From Acidimicrobiaceae bacterium UBA2093 (GTDB taxonomy: Bacteria; Actinomycetota; Acidimicrobiia; Acidimicrobiales; Ilumatobacteraceae), in NCBI GenBank assembly GCA_002331255.1, contig DCZD01000002.1, positions 79,322 through 143,321 on the forward strand: 64,000 nt of DNA, given 5' to 3'. Under the pieces are notes generated by a model. That model was not told the DNA's origin. It ran no database searches and saw only the letters and a program-made list of their open reading frames with translations. A program made the position numbers and the translations under genes. Below, one piece after another: positions 10,751 to 19,716 of this stretch (positions within the stretch are counted from its first letter, which is position 1; every line of letters begins with the position of its first letter).

Positions 10751-11013
10751 AACAACTTGTTGGCTTCGTCGAGTGCTGACAGGACCAGCATCCAGCCTCT
10801 GCTACGCACTGTCTCTATGGCAGTGGGTCCCAACACTCGTCTTAGGCTAACGATTGCCTTGTCGCAGCGACGAGAGGACAAGTGCTGTAGCCCGGCCATA
10901 CGGGTGAGGTTTGCTCGTGACACCACGCGACCAACATTCACGACTAGAACGCGAAGGACGGCCACCTCAGAGGGCCCAATGTGATCAGCGGTATGAGACT
11001 GATTGGCATTCAT
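10747..11013 (-). CDS. Stand-alone OmpR-type winged-helix DNA-binding protein
   Basis: The 88-residue product is essentially one winged-helix domain of the OmpR/PhoB C-terminal type. It shows SEVAVLRVLVVNVGRVVSRANL, a recognition-helix region RRCDKAIVSLRRVLG, and the wing TVRSRGWML. There is no receiver domain. Its stop overlaps the start of the antiporter-ACT gene by 4 bases (ATGA), so it is made together with it. A GlnR-type box lies 72 bases upstream. It could be a regulator of its own operon or a partner of the fused sensor; the target is unknown. Confidence 0.8.
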   Translation of the reverse strand: MNANQSHTADHIGPSEVAVLRVLVVNVGRVVSRANLTRMAGLQHLSSRRCDKAIVSLRRVLGPTAIETVRSRGWMLVLSALDEANKLL

Positions 11014-11084
11014 GTCTCACAACCAGACTGGTACGGGTGCTCTCTGCATGCCTCTCGCATGTCGAGGAACCGTAAACCGCCACT

Positions 11085-11111
11085 GTTAGGTGTCAGTTCC
11101 ATGTCTGTGAC
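11085..11111 (-). promoter_or_regulatory. GlnR-type box upstream of the winged-helix/antiporter-ACT operon
   Basis: Reading the minus strand: GTCAC-N6-GGAAC-N6-CTAAC. Of the 15 box positions, 13 are identical to the glnK-amtB site, with exactly the same N6 spacing. It ends 71 bases before the ATG of the winged-helix gene. The fourth half-box is not conserved (GGTTT). Binding is inferred. Confidence 0.6.
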
Positions 11112-11188
11112 GGCTCTGTGAACAGATACGAGCCAGATGGTTGCGTCCGGTCACGATTCTTGGGTCGCAGGTTGCCAGACTGGAGGGC

Positions 11189-12430
11189 ATGGACTTGATC
11201 TACCCCCCAGACGCAGAGACGTTCCGCGCTGAAATTCGAAGCTGGCTCGAAGAGAACCTCCCGAAGGGATGGTTCGAGAAAGGTTTCTCGTTGGCCTCGG
11301 AAGAGCGCCGAAAGTTCAATGAGGAGTGGCCGGCGAAGATGTTCGCTGGGGGTTGGATTTGTGCGACATGGCCGAAGGAATACGGCGGCAAGGGGCTGTC
11401 GATCATGCAAGGCGTCGTTCTCGCAGAAGAATTCGCCCGTGCGAAAGCTCCGATGCGGGGAGACTTCTTCGGAGACACACTTGTCGGGCCGACACTGCTG
11501 CAGTGGGGCACTGAAGAGCAGAAGAAGCAGTTCCTTCCGGGCATTCTGAAGGGTGCGACACGTTGGTGTCAGGGCTTTAGCGAGCCAAACAGTGGAAGCG
11601 ACCTCGCTTCATTGAAGACGACTGCCGTACTCGATGGAGATGAGTGGGTCATCAATGGTCAGAAGGTGTGGACCACGCAAGGTCACAATGCTGACTATTG
11701 CTTCTTACTGACTCGAACTGATGCTTCCGCAACAAAGCACAAAGGCATCAGTTACATGTTGGTTCCGATGAACCAAGCGGGTGTCGAAGTCCGAGGAATC
11801 ACTCAGCCAGACGGAACTGCTGAGTTCAACGAGGTGTTCTTTACCAATGCGCGTTGCCCAAAGGAAAATGTCGTCGGTGGCTTGAACAACGGTTGGGCCG
11901 TGGCGAACAGCACGTTGGCCTTCGAGCGAGGAATGAGCGCAACGACTGGCTTTCGCCGCTTCGAGGCGGAGTACGACATCATGCGTCAAGCTGCCGAGCA
12001 GAACGGGGCGATATGTCATCACGACATTCGTCAACGTTTGATGAAGTACTACACGAAGATTCAGATCTTGCGCATCAACGGATTGCGCTCTCTATCATCG
12101 ACGCTCAATCAGACCAAGGATCTCAGTGTCATGGCCCTCGGAGTGACGAACAAAATGTTTTGGTCAGAGATGCACAAAGAAGCGATGGAACTTGCCCTCG
12201 ACATCTTCGGTGCGGAAGCGATGCTCGCTGATTGTGGTCCTGGCGGCGAGGGCTGGCCAGGAACCGCGCGCGAGAGGCGTCGGCCCGGCTATCCGGTCAG
12301 CGGCATGATGTCGGCATTCTTCTTCTCGCGCAGCGAGACCATCTGGGGTGGAACCAGCCAGATACAACGCAACATTGTGGGTGAACGTGTGTTGGGACTC
12401 CCCAAAGAGCCCAAGGCTCCGGGCGAATAA
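11189..12430 (+). CDS. Acyl-CoA dehydrogenase family protein
   Basis: The 413-residue flavoprotein carries the acyl-CoA dehydrogenase signature WCQGFSEPNSGSDLASL and the C-terminal WGGTSQIQRN with GERVLGLP. It oxidises an acyl-CoA to the enoyl-CoA and gives electrons to ETF. The Glu normally found in the YEGT motif is Gly here, as in several steroid-type FadE subunits. I prefer ATG 11189 (protein begins MDLIYPPDAETF, with GGAGGG just upstream) over the TTG at 11141. It is monocistronic and converges on the exporter gene. Substrate is unknown. Confidence 0.9.
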   Translation: MDLIYPPDAETFRAEIRSWLEENLPKGWFEKGFSLASEERRKFNEEWPAKMFAGGWICATWPKEYGGKGLSIMQGVVLAEEFARAKAPMRGDFFGDTLVGPTLLQWGTEEQKKQFLPGILKGATRWCQGFSEPNSGSDLASLKTTAVLDGDEWVINGQKVWTTQGHNADYCFLLTRTDASATKHKGISYMLVPMNQAGVEVRGITQPDGTAEFNEVFFTNARCPKENVVGGLNNGWAVANSTLAFERGMSATTGFRRFEAEYDIMRQAAEQNGAICHHDIRQRLMKYYTKIQILRINGLRSLSSTLNQTKDLSVMALGVTNKMFWSEMHKEAMELALDIFGAEAMLADCGPGGEGWPGTARERRRPGYPVSGMMSAFFFSRSETIWGGTSQIQRNIVGERVLGLPKEPKAPGE

Positions 12431-12434
12431 GCAG

Positions 12435-13958
12435 TCAGCTTGAGAGAACTTCGACCGTTTGGTCGAGAGCGGAACGTTCGCTCAGCTTCTTGTCACGTAG
12501 CGACAAGGCCAATACAAAAGCGATTATCGCTAGCGGAACAGTTGCTTTATAGATCATCGAAATTGCATCACTCAGCACGTTGAGTGTGTCGGTGCGCACA
12601 GGCTCGGGCAACTCGCTGATGGTGCGGGGCTGCTGCAAGTATTTCGGGTCGACATTTCCCGACAATCGTGAATTCAGAATGGCACCGAAGGCTGCAAGGC
12701 CGATGACACTTCCGAGCGATCGGAAAAGTACGACCACCGAGGATGCAACGCCCAATTCGTGGAATTCGACGCTGTTCTGTACGGCGAGAGATGACACGGG
12801 CATGGTCGAGCCGACACACGTGCCGACAAGAATCATTCCGACGATCACGAATGTCACTCCGGTCGCTGAGTTTTCGATGAAGCACAACACTGCGACACCG
12901 ATTACGCCGACGCCAGTACCCAGTACCGGGAAAATGCGATAACTGCCGGTGCGCGATGTAACGCGGCCGATGGAGACGCTTGAGATAGTGACTGCGGCCA
13001 TCATCGGTACCAGGAGCAACCCGCTATTGGTCGGTGAGATTCCGGTGACTGCCTGGAGGAACAATGGAATGAAGGTTCCAACGGCCATGAGAATTCCACC
13101 AAGCATCGCAACGAGTGGCGCGAGAGTGAAGACTTCTCGATTTCGGAACAAGTGCAACGGTATGACCGGGCTGGCGGCGCGTGGTTCCCACCACAGAAAG
13201 AGGGCCGTCATCACGACGACGGCAGCGGATAGTGCGACGTTCACGCTGGCGGCCCAGCCGTACTCTTCTGACGTCCATGAGAAGACGAGAATGAGCCCTG
13301 TCACTGCACCGACGAGAAGTCCCATGCCCACGTAGTCGATGCTGATTCGCCGCTTAAGCGTGGGAAGTTTGAGAGACGACGTCGACATGTAGAGAGCGAC
13401 GAGGCCGATGGGCAGGTTGATGAGGAAAATCCAACGCCACGACATGTGGTCGACGAAGAACCCTCCGAGAAGGGGACCTGCGACGCTCGAGATCGCAAAG
13501 ACGCTCATAAAGGCACCGACATATCGGCCACGGTCACGAGGGGCGATGATGTCTGCGATGACGACGTAGGACATCGCCATGATTCCGCCTCCACCGATGC
13601 CCTGAAGTGCTCGTCCGATGACGAGTGTCGTCATTGAGTTCGCAGCTGCGCACACGAGAGAAGCGATGACGAAGATGATGACGGAAAGTTGAACGAATAT
13701 TCGCCGGCCGTAGAGGTCGCTCAACTTGCCGATGAGGGGTGTGATTGCAGTGGAGGTAAGAAGGTATGAGGTGCCGACCCATGTGTAGGCGCGAAGCCCA
13801 CCGAGTTCACCGACAATCGTCGTTAGGGCCGTGTTGACGATGGTGCCGTCGAGCGACGCAAGCATCGTCGCGGTCATGAGACCGGCATAGATCGTCCGAA
13901 TCTGTTGCGGCGTGATCTGAAAGGTGGCGTCTGTGTCGGGGGTGGACATCTGAATCAC
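12435..13958 (-). CDS. MFS drug/solute exporter, DHA2 (EmrB/QacA) family
   Basis: The 507-residue protein has about 14 membrane helices and the DHA2 motifs: LDGTIVNTAL in helix 1 and GKLSDLYGRR in the loop after helix 2. Further signatures are GRALQGIGGGGIM and the motif C-like GPLLGGFFVDHMSWRWIF. It is a proton-driven exporter of drugs or metabolites. The first codon is GTG at 13958 with AGGG five bases upstream; an ATG at 13949 is the alternative. It is divergent from ogt. The exported compound cannot be told from sequence. Confidence 0.92.
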   Translation of the reverse strand: MIQMSTPDTDATFQITPQQIRTIYAGLMTATMLASLDGTIVNTALTTIVGELGGLRAYTWVGTSYLLTSTAITPLIGKLSDLYGRRIFVQLSVIIFVIASLVCAAANSMTTLVIGRALQGIGGGGIMAMSYVVIADIIAPRDRGRYVGAFMSVFAISSVAGPLLGGFFVDHMSWRWIFLINLPIGLVALYMSTSSLKLPTLKRRISIDYVGMGLLVGAVTGLILVFSWTSEEYGWAASVNVALSAAVVVMTALFLWWEPRAASPVIPLHLFRNREVFTLAPLVAMLGGILMAVGTFIPLFLQAVTGISPTNSGLLLVPMMAAVTISSVSIGRVTSRTGSYRIFPVLGTGVGVIGVAVLCFIENSATGVTFVIVGMILVGTCVGSTMPVSSLAVQNSVEFHELGVASSVVVLFRSLGSVIGLAAFGAILNSRLSGNVDPKYLQQPRTISELPEPVRTDTLNVLSDAISMIYKATVPLAIIAFVLALSLRDKKLSERSALDQTVEVLSS

Positions 13959-14026
13959 TTGTACCCTACAACTACTGACTGGTGGAACCGGTACTCAGCT
14001 GACATCAAAGATGTACGTTCTGTCCC

Positions 14027-14554
14027 ATGCTGGCAGACGACGATGCTCTTGTGTTGCGTGGTTCACTCACGACCCCAGTCGGCAGAATCGGTGTCGTTGT
14101 TTGCCATGGGCGAGTTGTCGAAGTGCGGTTTCGTGTCACGGGCAATCGGTGGACTGTGCAATCACGTGGTGATCGGCGATCAGAGCTCGTGATGGACCAG
14201 GCGCTTACGCAGTTAGGTGAGTACTTCGCGGGAAGTCGACAGAAGTTCACTGTTCCGACCTCGCTAAACGGCACCGACTTTCAAGTCGAGACTTGGAAGA
14301 CCCTCTCGCGTGTTCCGTTTGGTCGCACCGTGTCGTACAAAGAGCAAGCGACTCTCATGGGTCGACCCACGGCGATGCGGGCGGTAGGGGCGGCGAATGG
14401 GCGCAATCCGATTCCGGTCATTTACCCGTGTCATCGAGTCGTGGGCGCCAATGGGACGCTCACCGGCTTCTCTGGGGGCCTCAAGATCAAGAAGTGGCTG
14501 CTCGCTCACGAATCGGCTGTGTCTGAGCGGTCTCGGACTACGGTTCGCTCGTGA
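14027..14554 (+). CDS. ogt: Methylated-DNA-protein cysteine methyltransferase
   Basis: The 175-residue protein repairs O6-alkylguanine by transferring the alkyl group to its own cysteine. The active-site motif PCHRV (Cys135) is present, with the upstream FGRTVSYKEQA and the DNA-binding helix region GRPTAMRAVG-ANGRNP. Length is normal for Ogt. The stop codon overlaps the GTG start of the DoxX-like gene (GTGA), so the two are coupled. Confidence 0.95.
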   Translation: MLADDDALVLRGSLTTPVGRIGVVVCHGRVVEVRFRVTGNRWTVQSRGDRRSELVMDQALTQLGEYFAGSRQKFTVPTSLNGTDFQVETWKTLSRVPFGRTVSYKEQATLMGRPTAMRAVGAANGRNPIPVIYPCHRVVGANGTLTGFSGGLKIKKWLLAHESAVSERSRTTVRS

Positions 14555-14901
14555 ACATCGTCGCGCTCGTACTTGCGGTTTTGCTGATTCTCGTGTGCCT
14601 AGGAACGGCAATCGCAGATTTTCGTTCCGATCCGAAAGCCCTCGCAGTCACCGATCGACTGGACATTCCACGCTCTGCGGTGCGCAGTCTTGGTGCGGTG
14701 AAGACAATCTTGGCCATAGGGCTGCTCATCGGGATGGTTCTCGATGCAATCGCCTTCGTGACCGGTGTGTCGCTCGTCTTCTATTTTCTCTTTGCGATTG
14801 TCGCCCACGTACGTGTGAAGGATTCCTTCACCAACATCGCGCCAGCATTCATCTGTTGCGTCTTGAGTTCTTTGTATGTCTTGACATCGGTTGCGGCTTA
14901 A
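14551..14901 (+). CDS. DoxX-like small membrane protein
   Basis: A 116-residue protein with four predicted membrane helices. Its layout (a Leu/Ile/Val helix, a short loop with ADFRSDP, then LGAVKTILAIGLLIG) resembles the DoxX_2 family of integral membrane proteins. The GTG start overlaps the ogt stop. Role unknown; the assignment is by fold pattern and length, without a diagnostic motif. Confidence 0.7.
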   Translation: MNIVALVLAVLLILVCLGTAIADFRSDPKALAVTDRLDIPRSAVRSLGAVKTILAIGLLIGMVLDAIAFVTGVSLVFYFLFAIVAHVRVKDSFTNIAPAFICCVLSSLYVLTSVAA

Positions 14902-14905
14902 CGGT

Positions 14906-16057
14906 TTAGGCCACTACCGGTAGAGACTTGATGCCACGGACAAACGCAGACGCTGTGTAATCGGGCGTCGCAACTTCATTTGCCAAATGCAGATCAGGTG
15001 CACGACGGCTGAGCTCCTCTAGCGCAGTGCGAATCTCGAGGCGAGCGAGGCTCGAGCCGAGACAGAAGTGTGGTCCGAATCCGAAAGCGATGTGCTGATT
15101 CGGGGAGCGACGGATGTCAAATGTGTCGGGGTTTTCGAACACCCGCTCATCACGATTAGCCGATGAATACATCATGAGCGCTTGCGCACCTTCAGGAATA
15201 GTGACTCCCCGAACTTCGACATCTTCGGTAGCAACGCGATTCATGCAAACAATTGGGCTGACCCAGCGGAGACATTCCTCGACCGCGCCCGGGATGAGTG
15301 ATGGATCGGCAACGATTGCGTCCCACTGGTCACGGTTGTCGAGAAGTGCGTGCAAGCCACCTGTGATGACATTGCGCGTTGTCTCGTTGCCACCGACGAG
15401 TAACAAGAGAGCGTTTCCCTGCACTTCGTCGAAGGTGAGCGAACCTTCGTCGCGTGCTCCGACCAGAATCGAAACCAAGTCGGCACCGGGTGCCTTCTCG
15501 CGATCAGCGACGAGTTTCTGTAGGTACTCGTACCAGGCAAAAGCAGCATTGATTACGTCTTCGGTGATGTTCTCTGGGCCGTCGGCACCTTGAATCATCT
15601 GGTCGCTCCAATGCTGAAGCATCTCGTGATCCTCGTATGGGGCACCAAGCATCTCGCCAATGAGCGTCATTGGGAGTGGACGAGCGATATCAGCGACGAT
15701 GTCGAAAGTTCCTTTGGCAAGCGCGTCGTCTACCAGTCGCGCGGTCACTTCCCGCACATGAGACTCATAGCGAGTCATCTGCTTCGGAGTGAAACCTTTC
15801 GCCACGAGTCGTCGTTGTGAGCTATGTGCCGGGTCATCGTTGTCGATCATCGACGGCTGCGCATCACTATTTGGCCGTGAACCCTTCGCATTCGAGAACA
15901 GGTTCGGTTGACGTTCGGCCCAGATCACATCCTCGTGCAGCATGAAGGCATAGGTGTTTGTGTCGGTGTCTTTGGCGACCGGTTCGGTCGCTCGTAAGCG
16001 CGCGAAAGTCGGGTGCGGATCGACGTACCAGTGGCGGTCAAAAAAACGGGTCCCCAT
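14906..16057 (-). CDS. Cytochrome P450, CYP142-like
   Basis: The 383-residue P450 has the I-helix motif GGNETT (222-227), the ExxR pair E261/R264, and the heme loop FGFGPHFCLG with the thiolate Cys332. Long stretches recall mycobacterial CYP142, which oxidises the cholesterol side chain at C26/27: AERQPNLFSNAKG, MIDNDDPAH, and NRDQWD. I start it at ATG 16057, with AAGG 8 bases before, since the longer frame has no family similarity. Steroid oxidation is inferred from that resemblance and from the CYP125-like P450 at 21-22 kb. Confidence 0.88.
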   Translation of the reverse strand: MGTRFFDRHWYVDPHPTFARLRATEPVAKDTDTNTYAFMLHEDVIWAERQPNLFSNAKGSRPNSDAQPSMIDNDDPAHSSQRRLVAKGFTPKQMTRYESHVREVTARLVDDALAKGTFDIVADIARPLPMTLIGEMLGAPYEDHEMLQHWSDQMIQGADGPENITEDVINAAFAWYEYLQKLVADREKAPGADLVSILVGARDEGSLTFDEVQGNALLLLVGGNETTRNVITGGLHALLDNRDQWDAIVADPSLIPGAVEECLRWVSPIVCMNRVATEDVEVRGVTIPEGAQALMMYSSANRDERVFENPDTFDIRRSPNQHIAFGFGPHFCLGSSLARLEIRTALEELSRRAPDLHLANEVATPDYTASAFVRGIKSLPVVA

Positions 16058-16113
16058 GGCCAGAACCTTAGTGCAGCACGAAATTCGGGGTTTCAGCCCG
16101 CCACAATGGGGCG

Positions 16114-16578
16114 ATGACTTCTCTGAAAGACACCCTAAAGGCAGATCTGAATACAGCGATGAAGGCACGAGCAGAGCTCGAAGTGTCGACGTTGCGCATG
16201 GTGCTCGCGGCCGTGATGAATGCGGAAGTCGCCGGTGCCGAAGCTGTCACGCTGACCGACGACCAGGTGATCGCGGTGATGATGGCCGAGGCGAAGAAGC
16301 GAAGTGAAGCCGCAGAGGTCTACGACCAGGCTGGCCGAGCCGAGTCGGCGACGAAAGAGCGCGCGGAACTAGCGGTCATCGAGCGATATCTGCCCGCAGC
16401 GCTCAGCGACGATGAGCTCATCACAATCGTCAATGAAGAAGTTGCCAAAGCAGCGGCAGAGGGTAACACCGGCGGGAAGGCGATGGGCCTCGTCGTGAAA
16501 GCTGTGCGTGCGCGCGCTGGGGCCGGAGTCGATGGTGGACGAGTTGCCTCTCTCGTGAAGTCGGCGCTTGGTTCATGA
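16114..16578 (+). CDS. GatB/YqeY domain protein
   Basis: The 154-residue protein is a full-length YqeY-type protein, related to the C-terminal tRNA-binding domain of GatB. Typical segments are DLNTAMKARAELEVSTLRMVLAA, RAELAVIERYLPA and GKAMGLVVKAVRA. It is thought to interact with tRNA or ribosomal components, but the exact role is open. It overlaps the thioesterase gene by ATGA and is divergent from the CYP142-like gene, with 56 bases between. Confidence 0.93.
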   Translation: MTSLKDTLKADLNTAMKARAELEVSTLRMVLAAVMNAEVAGAEAVTLTDDQVIAVMMAEAKKRSEAAEVYDQAGRAESATKERAELAVIERYLPAALSDDELITIVNEEVAKAAAEGNTGGKAMGLVVKAVRARAGAGVDGGRVASLVKSALGS

Positions 16579-17225
16579 CCGAGATTGACCCCGCCATCAT
16601 TGCTGATGCGCCGCCGGGGAGGGCGCCGGTATCACCGAGTCTTCAACGTGTCGTCGCTGCAGCACGGCGCATCAATCGTGCACTAGTCCACGTTGACCCC
16701 GCCGCCGATGCACCGAACGTTGCGGCAGACATTGAAGAGATTGCTGAACATCTCGAACTGCTGGGCACGATGGAAGTTCGTCAGACTGAACTGAACCGTC
16801 GAACGCGAAATCCGGCCACCGGATCAATGAGCCCGATTGCTCCTCCCATCGACGTGGAGATCGTCGGTGACACGGTGAGGTCCACGGTGAATTTCAGCGA
16901 GGCCTATCAGGGGCCGCCAGGCACAGTTCACGGCGGATGGGTGGCGGCACTCCTTGACGAGACCATGGGACGTACACGATTACTGGTCGACAGCAATGTG
17001 GTGACGGGCTCATTGAACGTTCGTTACGTCGCGCCGACACCAATAAATACAGATCTTGTCGGGCAAGCTTGGATCGTCGAGCGCCAAGAGAAAAAGATGA
17101 TTGTTCACGGAGAAATCAAAGCGGGTTCCACGGTCACAGCCACAGCCGAAGGAATCTTCGTCTACATTGCTCGCGAGCGGTTCGTGTCGCTCGGAAACGT
17201 CGACAATCCGCAGGAGGTGTCATGA
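16575..17225 (+). CDS. PaaI-type thioesterase (hotdog fold)
   Basis: The 216-residue protein has its hotdog domain in the C-terminal part. HGGWVAALLDE (His119-Gly-Gly) is the acyl-CoA thioesterase signature, followed by GSLNVRYVAPTPI. The first 90 residues form an extra helical region not needed for the fold. It probably hydrolyses an acyl- or aroyl-CoA. The genes before and after overlap it by 4 bases each (ATGA), so it belongs to a three-gene operon with yqeY and the DinB-like gene. Confidence 0.87.
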   Translation: MTEIDPAIIADAPPGRAPVSPSLQRVVAAARRINRALVHVDPAADAPNVAADIEEIAEHLELLGTMEVRQTELNRRTRNPATGSMSPIAPPIDVEIVGDTVRSTVNFSEAYQGPPGTVHGGWVAALLDETMGRTRLLVDSNVVTGSLNVRYVAPTPINTDLVGQAWIVERQEKKMIVHGEIKAGSTVTATAEGIFVYIARERFVSLGNVDNPQEVS

Positions 17226-17791
17226 GTAGCTCATTAATTCTTGATTCACTTCGGAGACGATTCCGTGCACTCCATTCACTGTATGAAGACGCCACGGCAA
17301 CCATGACCGTGGATCATGTCAATCATCGCGAACGAGACGGGGTGTTGCCAATTGCGTTCAGCTTGTTCCACTACGTCAACATGCACGACGCATCCTTCAT
17401 GCTGCTCACCGGTCAGCCACCCATCTGGAATGAGGAATGGAGCGACAAGGTGAACCCTTCAATCGCCGACCATGGCAAGCACAAAACCCCGGAGGAGATG
17501 CAGTTCCAACAGATCGGGGACTATGAACAGTTCATCGCATACATGAATGAGGTGTTCTCCCGTACTGAAGCCTGGTTGCATCAGCTCGACACCGCGGAAC
17601 TCGACCGCCTTGTCATACCGCGCCCGTTCCCGCCTCAGATCGCGTCCACATTCAGTGCTCGCGTGGCGACCGACGATGGCATCACGGTTCTCGATGGAAT
17701 CGAGTGCTGGCTGTATCAGCACGGGATGCGCCATATGGGTGAGATCGAGCTTGCACGAGGGTTCGTCGGCCTGAACGGCATGACGTCGTAG
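17222..17791 (+). CDS. DinB-superfamily (four-helix) protein
   Basis: The 189-residue product resembles DinB/YfiT-like four-helix-bundle metalloproteins. His-rich helices fit the metal site: SLFHYVNMHDASFML and HGMRHMGEIELARG. Start is ATG 17222, overlapping the thioesterase stop (ATGA) and preceded by AGGAGG. Some family members are thiol (mycothiol or bacillithiol) S-transferases, but no specific activity can be read here. Confidence 0.75.
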   Translation: MSSSLILDSLRRRFRALHSLYEDATATMTVDHVNHRERDGVLPIAFSLFHYVNMHDASFMLLTGQPPIWNEEWSDKVNPSIADHGKHKTPEEMQFQQIGDYEQFIAYMNEVFSRTEAWLHQLDTAELDRLVIPRPFPPQIASTFSARVATDDGITVLDGIECWLYQHGMRHMGEIELARGFVGLNGMTS

Positions 17792-17817
17792 CACCGACGC
17801 GAACAATGAGTTGAGTG

Positions 17818-17890
17818 CGCTCACGGCAGGACTTGAACCTGCGACCCCTTGCTCCGGAGGCAAGTGCTCTATCCGCTGAGCTACGTGAGC
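17818..17890 (-). tRNA. tRNA-Arg (anticodon CCG)
   Basis: The minus strand folds as a 73-base cloverleaf. The acceptor GCTCACG pairs with CGTGAGC. The D arm is GCTC...GAGC, and the anticodon stem CTTGC/GCAAG encloses the loop CTCCGGA, giving anticodon CCG. The T arm is GCAGG-TTCAAGT-CCTGC. CCA is not encoded. It is head-to-head with argS, whose product charges it, with 92 bases between. Confidence 0.95.
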
Positions 17891-17982
17891 ATGACATATT
17901 CGTCATGTCGTGACCAGAGGTTACCGGTACGGCCCGAATCAAACCTTTTTTCAGCAGGCAGGTGCGACAGAATAGGGACTTC

Positions 17983-19716
17983 ATGGCTGACCCACTTTCG
18001 TTACTTGCGCGACGCCTGTCGCCGGCATTCGCTGCTGTCGCAGGTGCAGAGGTCGACCCCGTCGTGAGGCCGAGTGAGCATGCCGATGCACAAGTGAATG
18101 GGGCGTTGGCGTTGGCCAAGACTCTCGGAAAGTCACCACGAGACGTGGTCGCTCTCGTTCTTGAACATGCCGGTGACATGTCGGACGTGTGTTCTGATAT
18201 GCAGGTTGCCGGTCCTGGTTTTGTGAATGTGGTTTTCACCGATCGATTTCTCGCCGAACAGTTGAGCCTTGCGATGAGGGACAGTCTTTTGGGGGTGGCC
18301 CCCGTCGATTCGAAGCGTAAGTTCGTCGTTGATTATTCGGCACCGAATGTGGCGAAAGAAATGCACGTCGGTCACCTTCGTTCAACAATCATCGGCGATG
18401 CACTCGTGCGCATGCTGAGTTTCGTGGGTCATGAAGTCGTACGCGAAAACCACATCGGTGACTGGGGAACTCCGTTTGGCATGTTGATTGAGCACCTCGT
18501 GGACCTCGGTGAAGCTGATGCAGCGCATGAACTCGGTGTCGGGGACCTTGACGGCTTCTACAAAGAAGCGCGACGAAAGTTTGACGCTGACGACACATTC
18601 AAAGAGCGTGCGCGCACACGTGTCGTTGCTCTTCAAGGAGGCGACGAGGACACATTGCACTTGTGGAAGACGCTGGTGAGTGAGAGCACGAAGTACTTCA
18701 ACCATGTATACGGATTGCTCGATGTGCTCTTGACCGACGACGACCTTGCTGGTGAGAGCAAGTACAACACGTTGTTGCCAGAGGTGGTCCAGCGACTCTC
18801 TCGGCTCAAAATGTTGGTTGAGAGTGACGGTGCAGAGGTGGTGTTCCCAGAGGGTTACACCAACCGCGATGGCGACCCCTTGCCGCTGATCATCCGTAAG
18901 GGCGATGGTGGATACAACTACGCAACGACTGACTTGGCCTGCGTCATCGACCGAGTCGAGAAAATCGGCGCAGACGTGTCGCTCTATGTTGTCGGAGCCC
19001 CACAGGCCCAACATCTGCAGATGATCGAGTCGGTGTCACGTGCAGCTGGGTGGCTGTCCGACAATTCCGCCATGGTGCACGTGGCCTTCGGCAGTGTCCT
19101 TGGTGCTGATCGCAAGATGCTGAAGAGTCGCTCCGGTGATGCTGTGAAACTGGCATCGCTGTTGGAAGAAGCCGTCGATCGTGCAAACAGAGCGATCACC
19201 GAGAAGAACCCCGAGATGGCCGATGCTCAGCGCGAAGAGGCCGCGCGAATGATCGGAATCGGTGCAGTGAAGTATTCCGATCTGAGTAGCGACCGAGTCA
19301 AGGACTATGTCTTCGATTGGGACCGCATGTTGTCGTTCGAGGGCAATACCGCTCCGTACCTGCAATATGCCCACGCACGTATCTGCAGCATTTTCCGGCG
19401 CGCGGATATCAGAAGAGAGGCCGTCCGAACTGTGGTGCCGACTCTCGATGCCCCACAGGAACGCGCACTGACACTGCGGCTGCTGCAGTTTGATTCCGCG
19501 CTATGGGATGCTCTCGACAAGTACAGCCCACACCGGTTGTGCACGTACCTGTATGAACTCGCATCAGAATTCACCACTTTCTACGAACACTGTCCGGTGC
19601 TTCGCGCGGACTCTGAGGAACTTCGTGACTCTCGATTGTTTCTCTGCGATTCGACTGCACGCATCATGAATGCTGGACTTTCAGTTCTCGGCATTCGGGC
19701 ACCGGAGATGATGTGA
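17983..19716 (+). CDS. argS: Arginyl-tRNA synthetase
   Basis: The 577-residue class I synthetase charges tRNA-Arg. It has the HIGH-type motif HVGH (128-131) inside SAPNVAKEMHVGHLRS, the KMSKS-equivalent RKMLKSRSGD, and an anticodon-binding C-terminus with YAHARICSI and ASEFTTFYEHCPV. ATG 17983 follows AGGG at five bases; the upstream ATG in frame adds seven residues without support. lysA overlaps its stop codon, the usual actinobacterial argS-lysA arrangement. A cognate tRNA-Arg gene is divergent just upstream. Confidence 0.97.
   Translation: MADPLSLLARRLSPAFAAVAGAEVDPVVRPSEHADAQVNGALALAKTLGKSPRDVVALVLEHAGDMSDVCSDMQVAGPGFVNVVFTDRFLAEQLSLAMRDSLLGVAPVDSKRKFVVDYSAPNVAKEMHVGHLRSTIIGDALVRMLSFVGHEVVRENHIGDWGTPFGMLIEHLVDLGEADAAHELGVGDLDGFYKEARRKFDADDTFKERARTRVVALQGGDEDTLHLWKTLVSESTKYFNHVYGLLDVLLTDDDLAGESKYNTLLPEVVQRLSRLKMLVESDGAEVVFPEGYTNRDGDPLPLIIRKGDGGYNYATTDLACVIDRVEKIGADVSLYVVGAPQAQHLQMIESVSRAAGWLSDNSAMVHVAFGSVLGADRKMLKSRSGDAVKLASLLEEAVDRANRAITEKNPEMADAQREEAARMIGIGAVKYSDLSSDRVKDYVFDWDRMLSFEGNTAPYLQYAHARICSIFRRADIRREAVRTVVPTLDAPQERALTLRLLQFDSALWDALDKYSPHRLCTYLYELASEFTTFYEHCPVLRADSEELRDSRLFLCDSTARIMNAGLSVLGIRAPEMM

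Noticed and set aside
9951..10850. Open frame of 299 codons on the plus strand opposite the antiporter
   Set aside because: Composition (Ala/Thr/Met/Ser repeats) is that expected from the complement of membrane helices; the minus strand has a recognisable protein.
10747..11013. The winged-helix protein as GlnR itself
   Set aside because: GlnR has a receiver-like N-terminal domain and about 220-270 residues; this protein is only a single 88-residue domain.
12449..12467. Small hairpin TCGACC-GTTT-GGTCGA considered as terminator for the convergent genes at 12.43 kb
   Set aside because: Only 6 bp, inside the exporter coding sequence and without a T-run.
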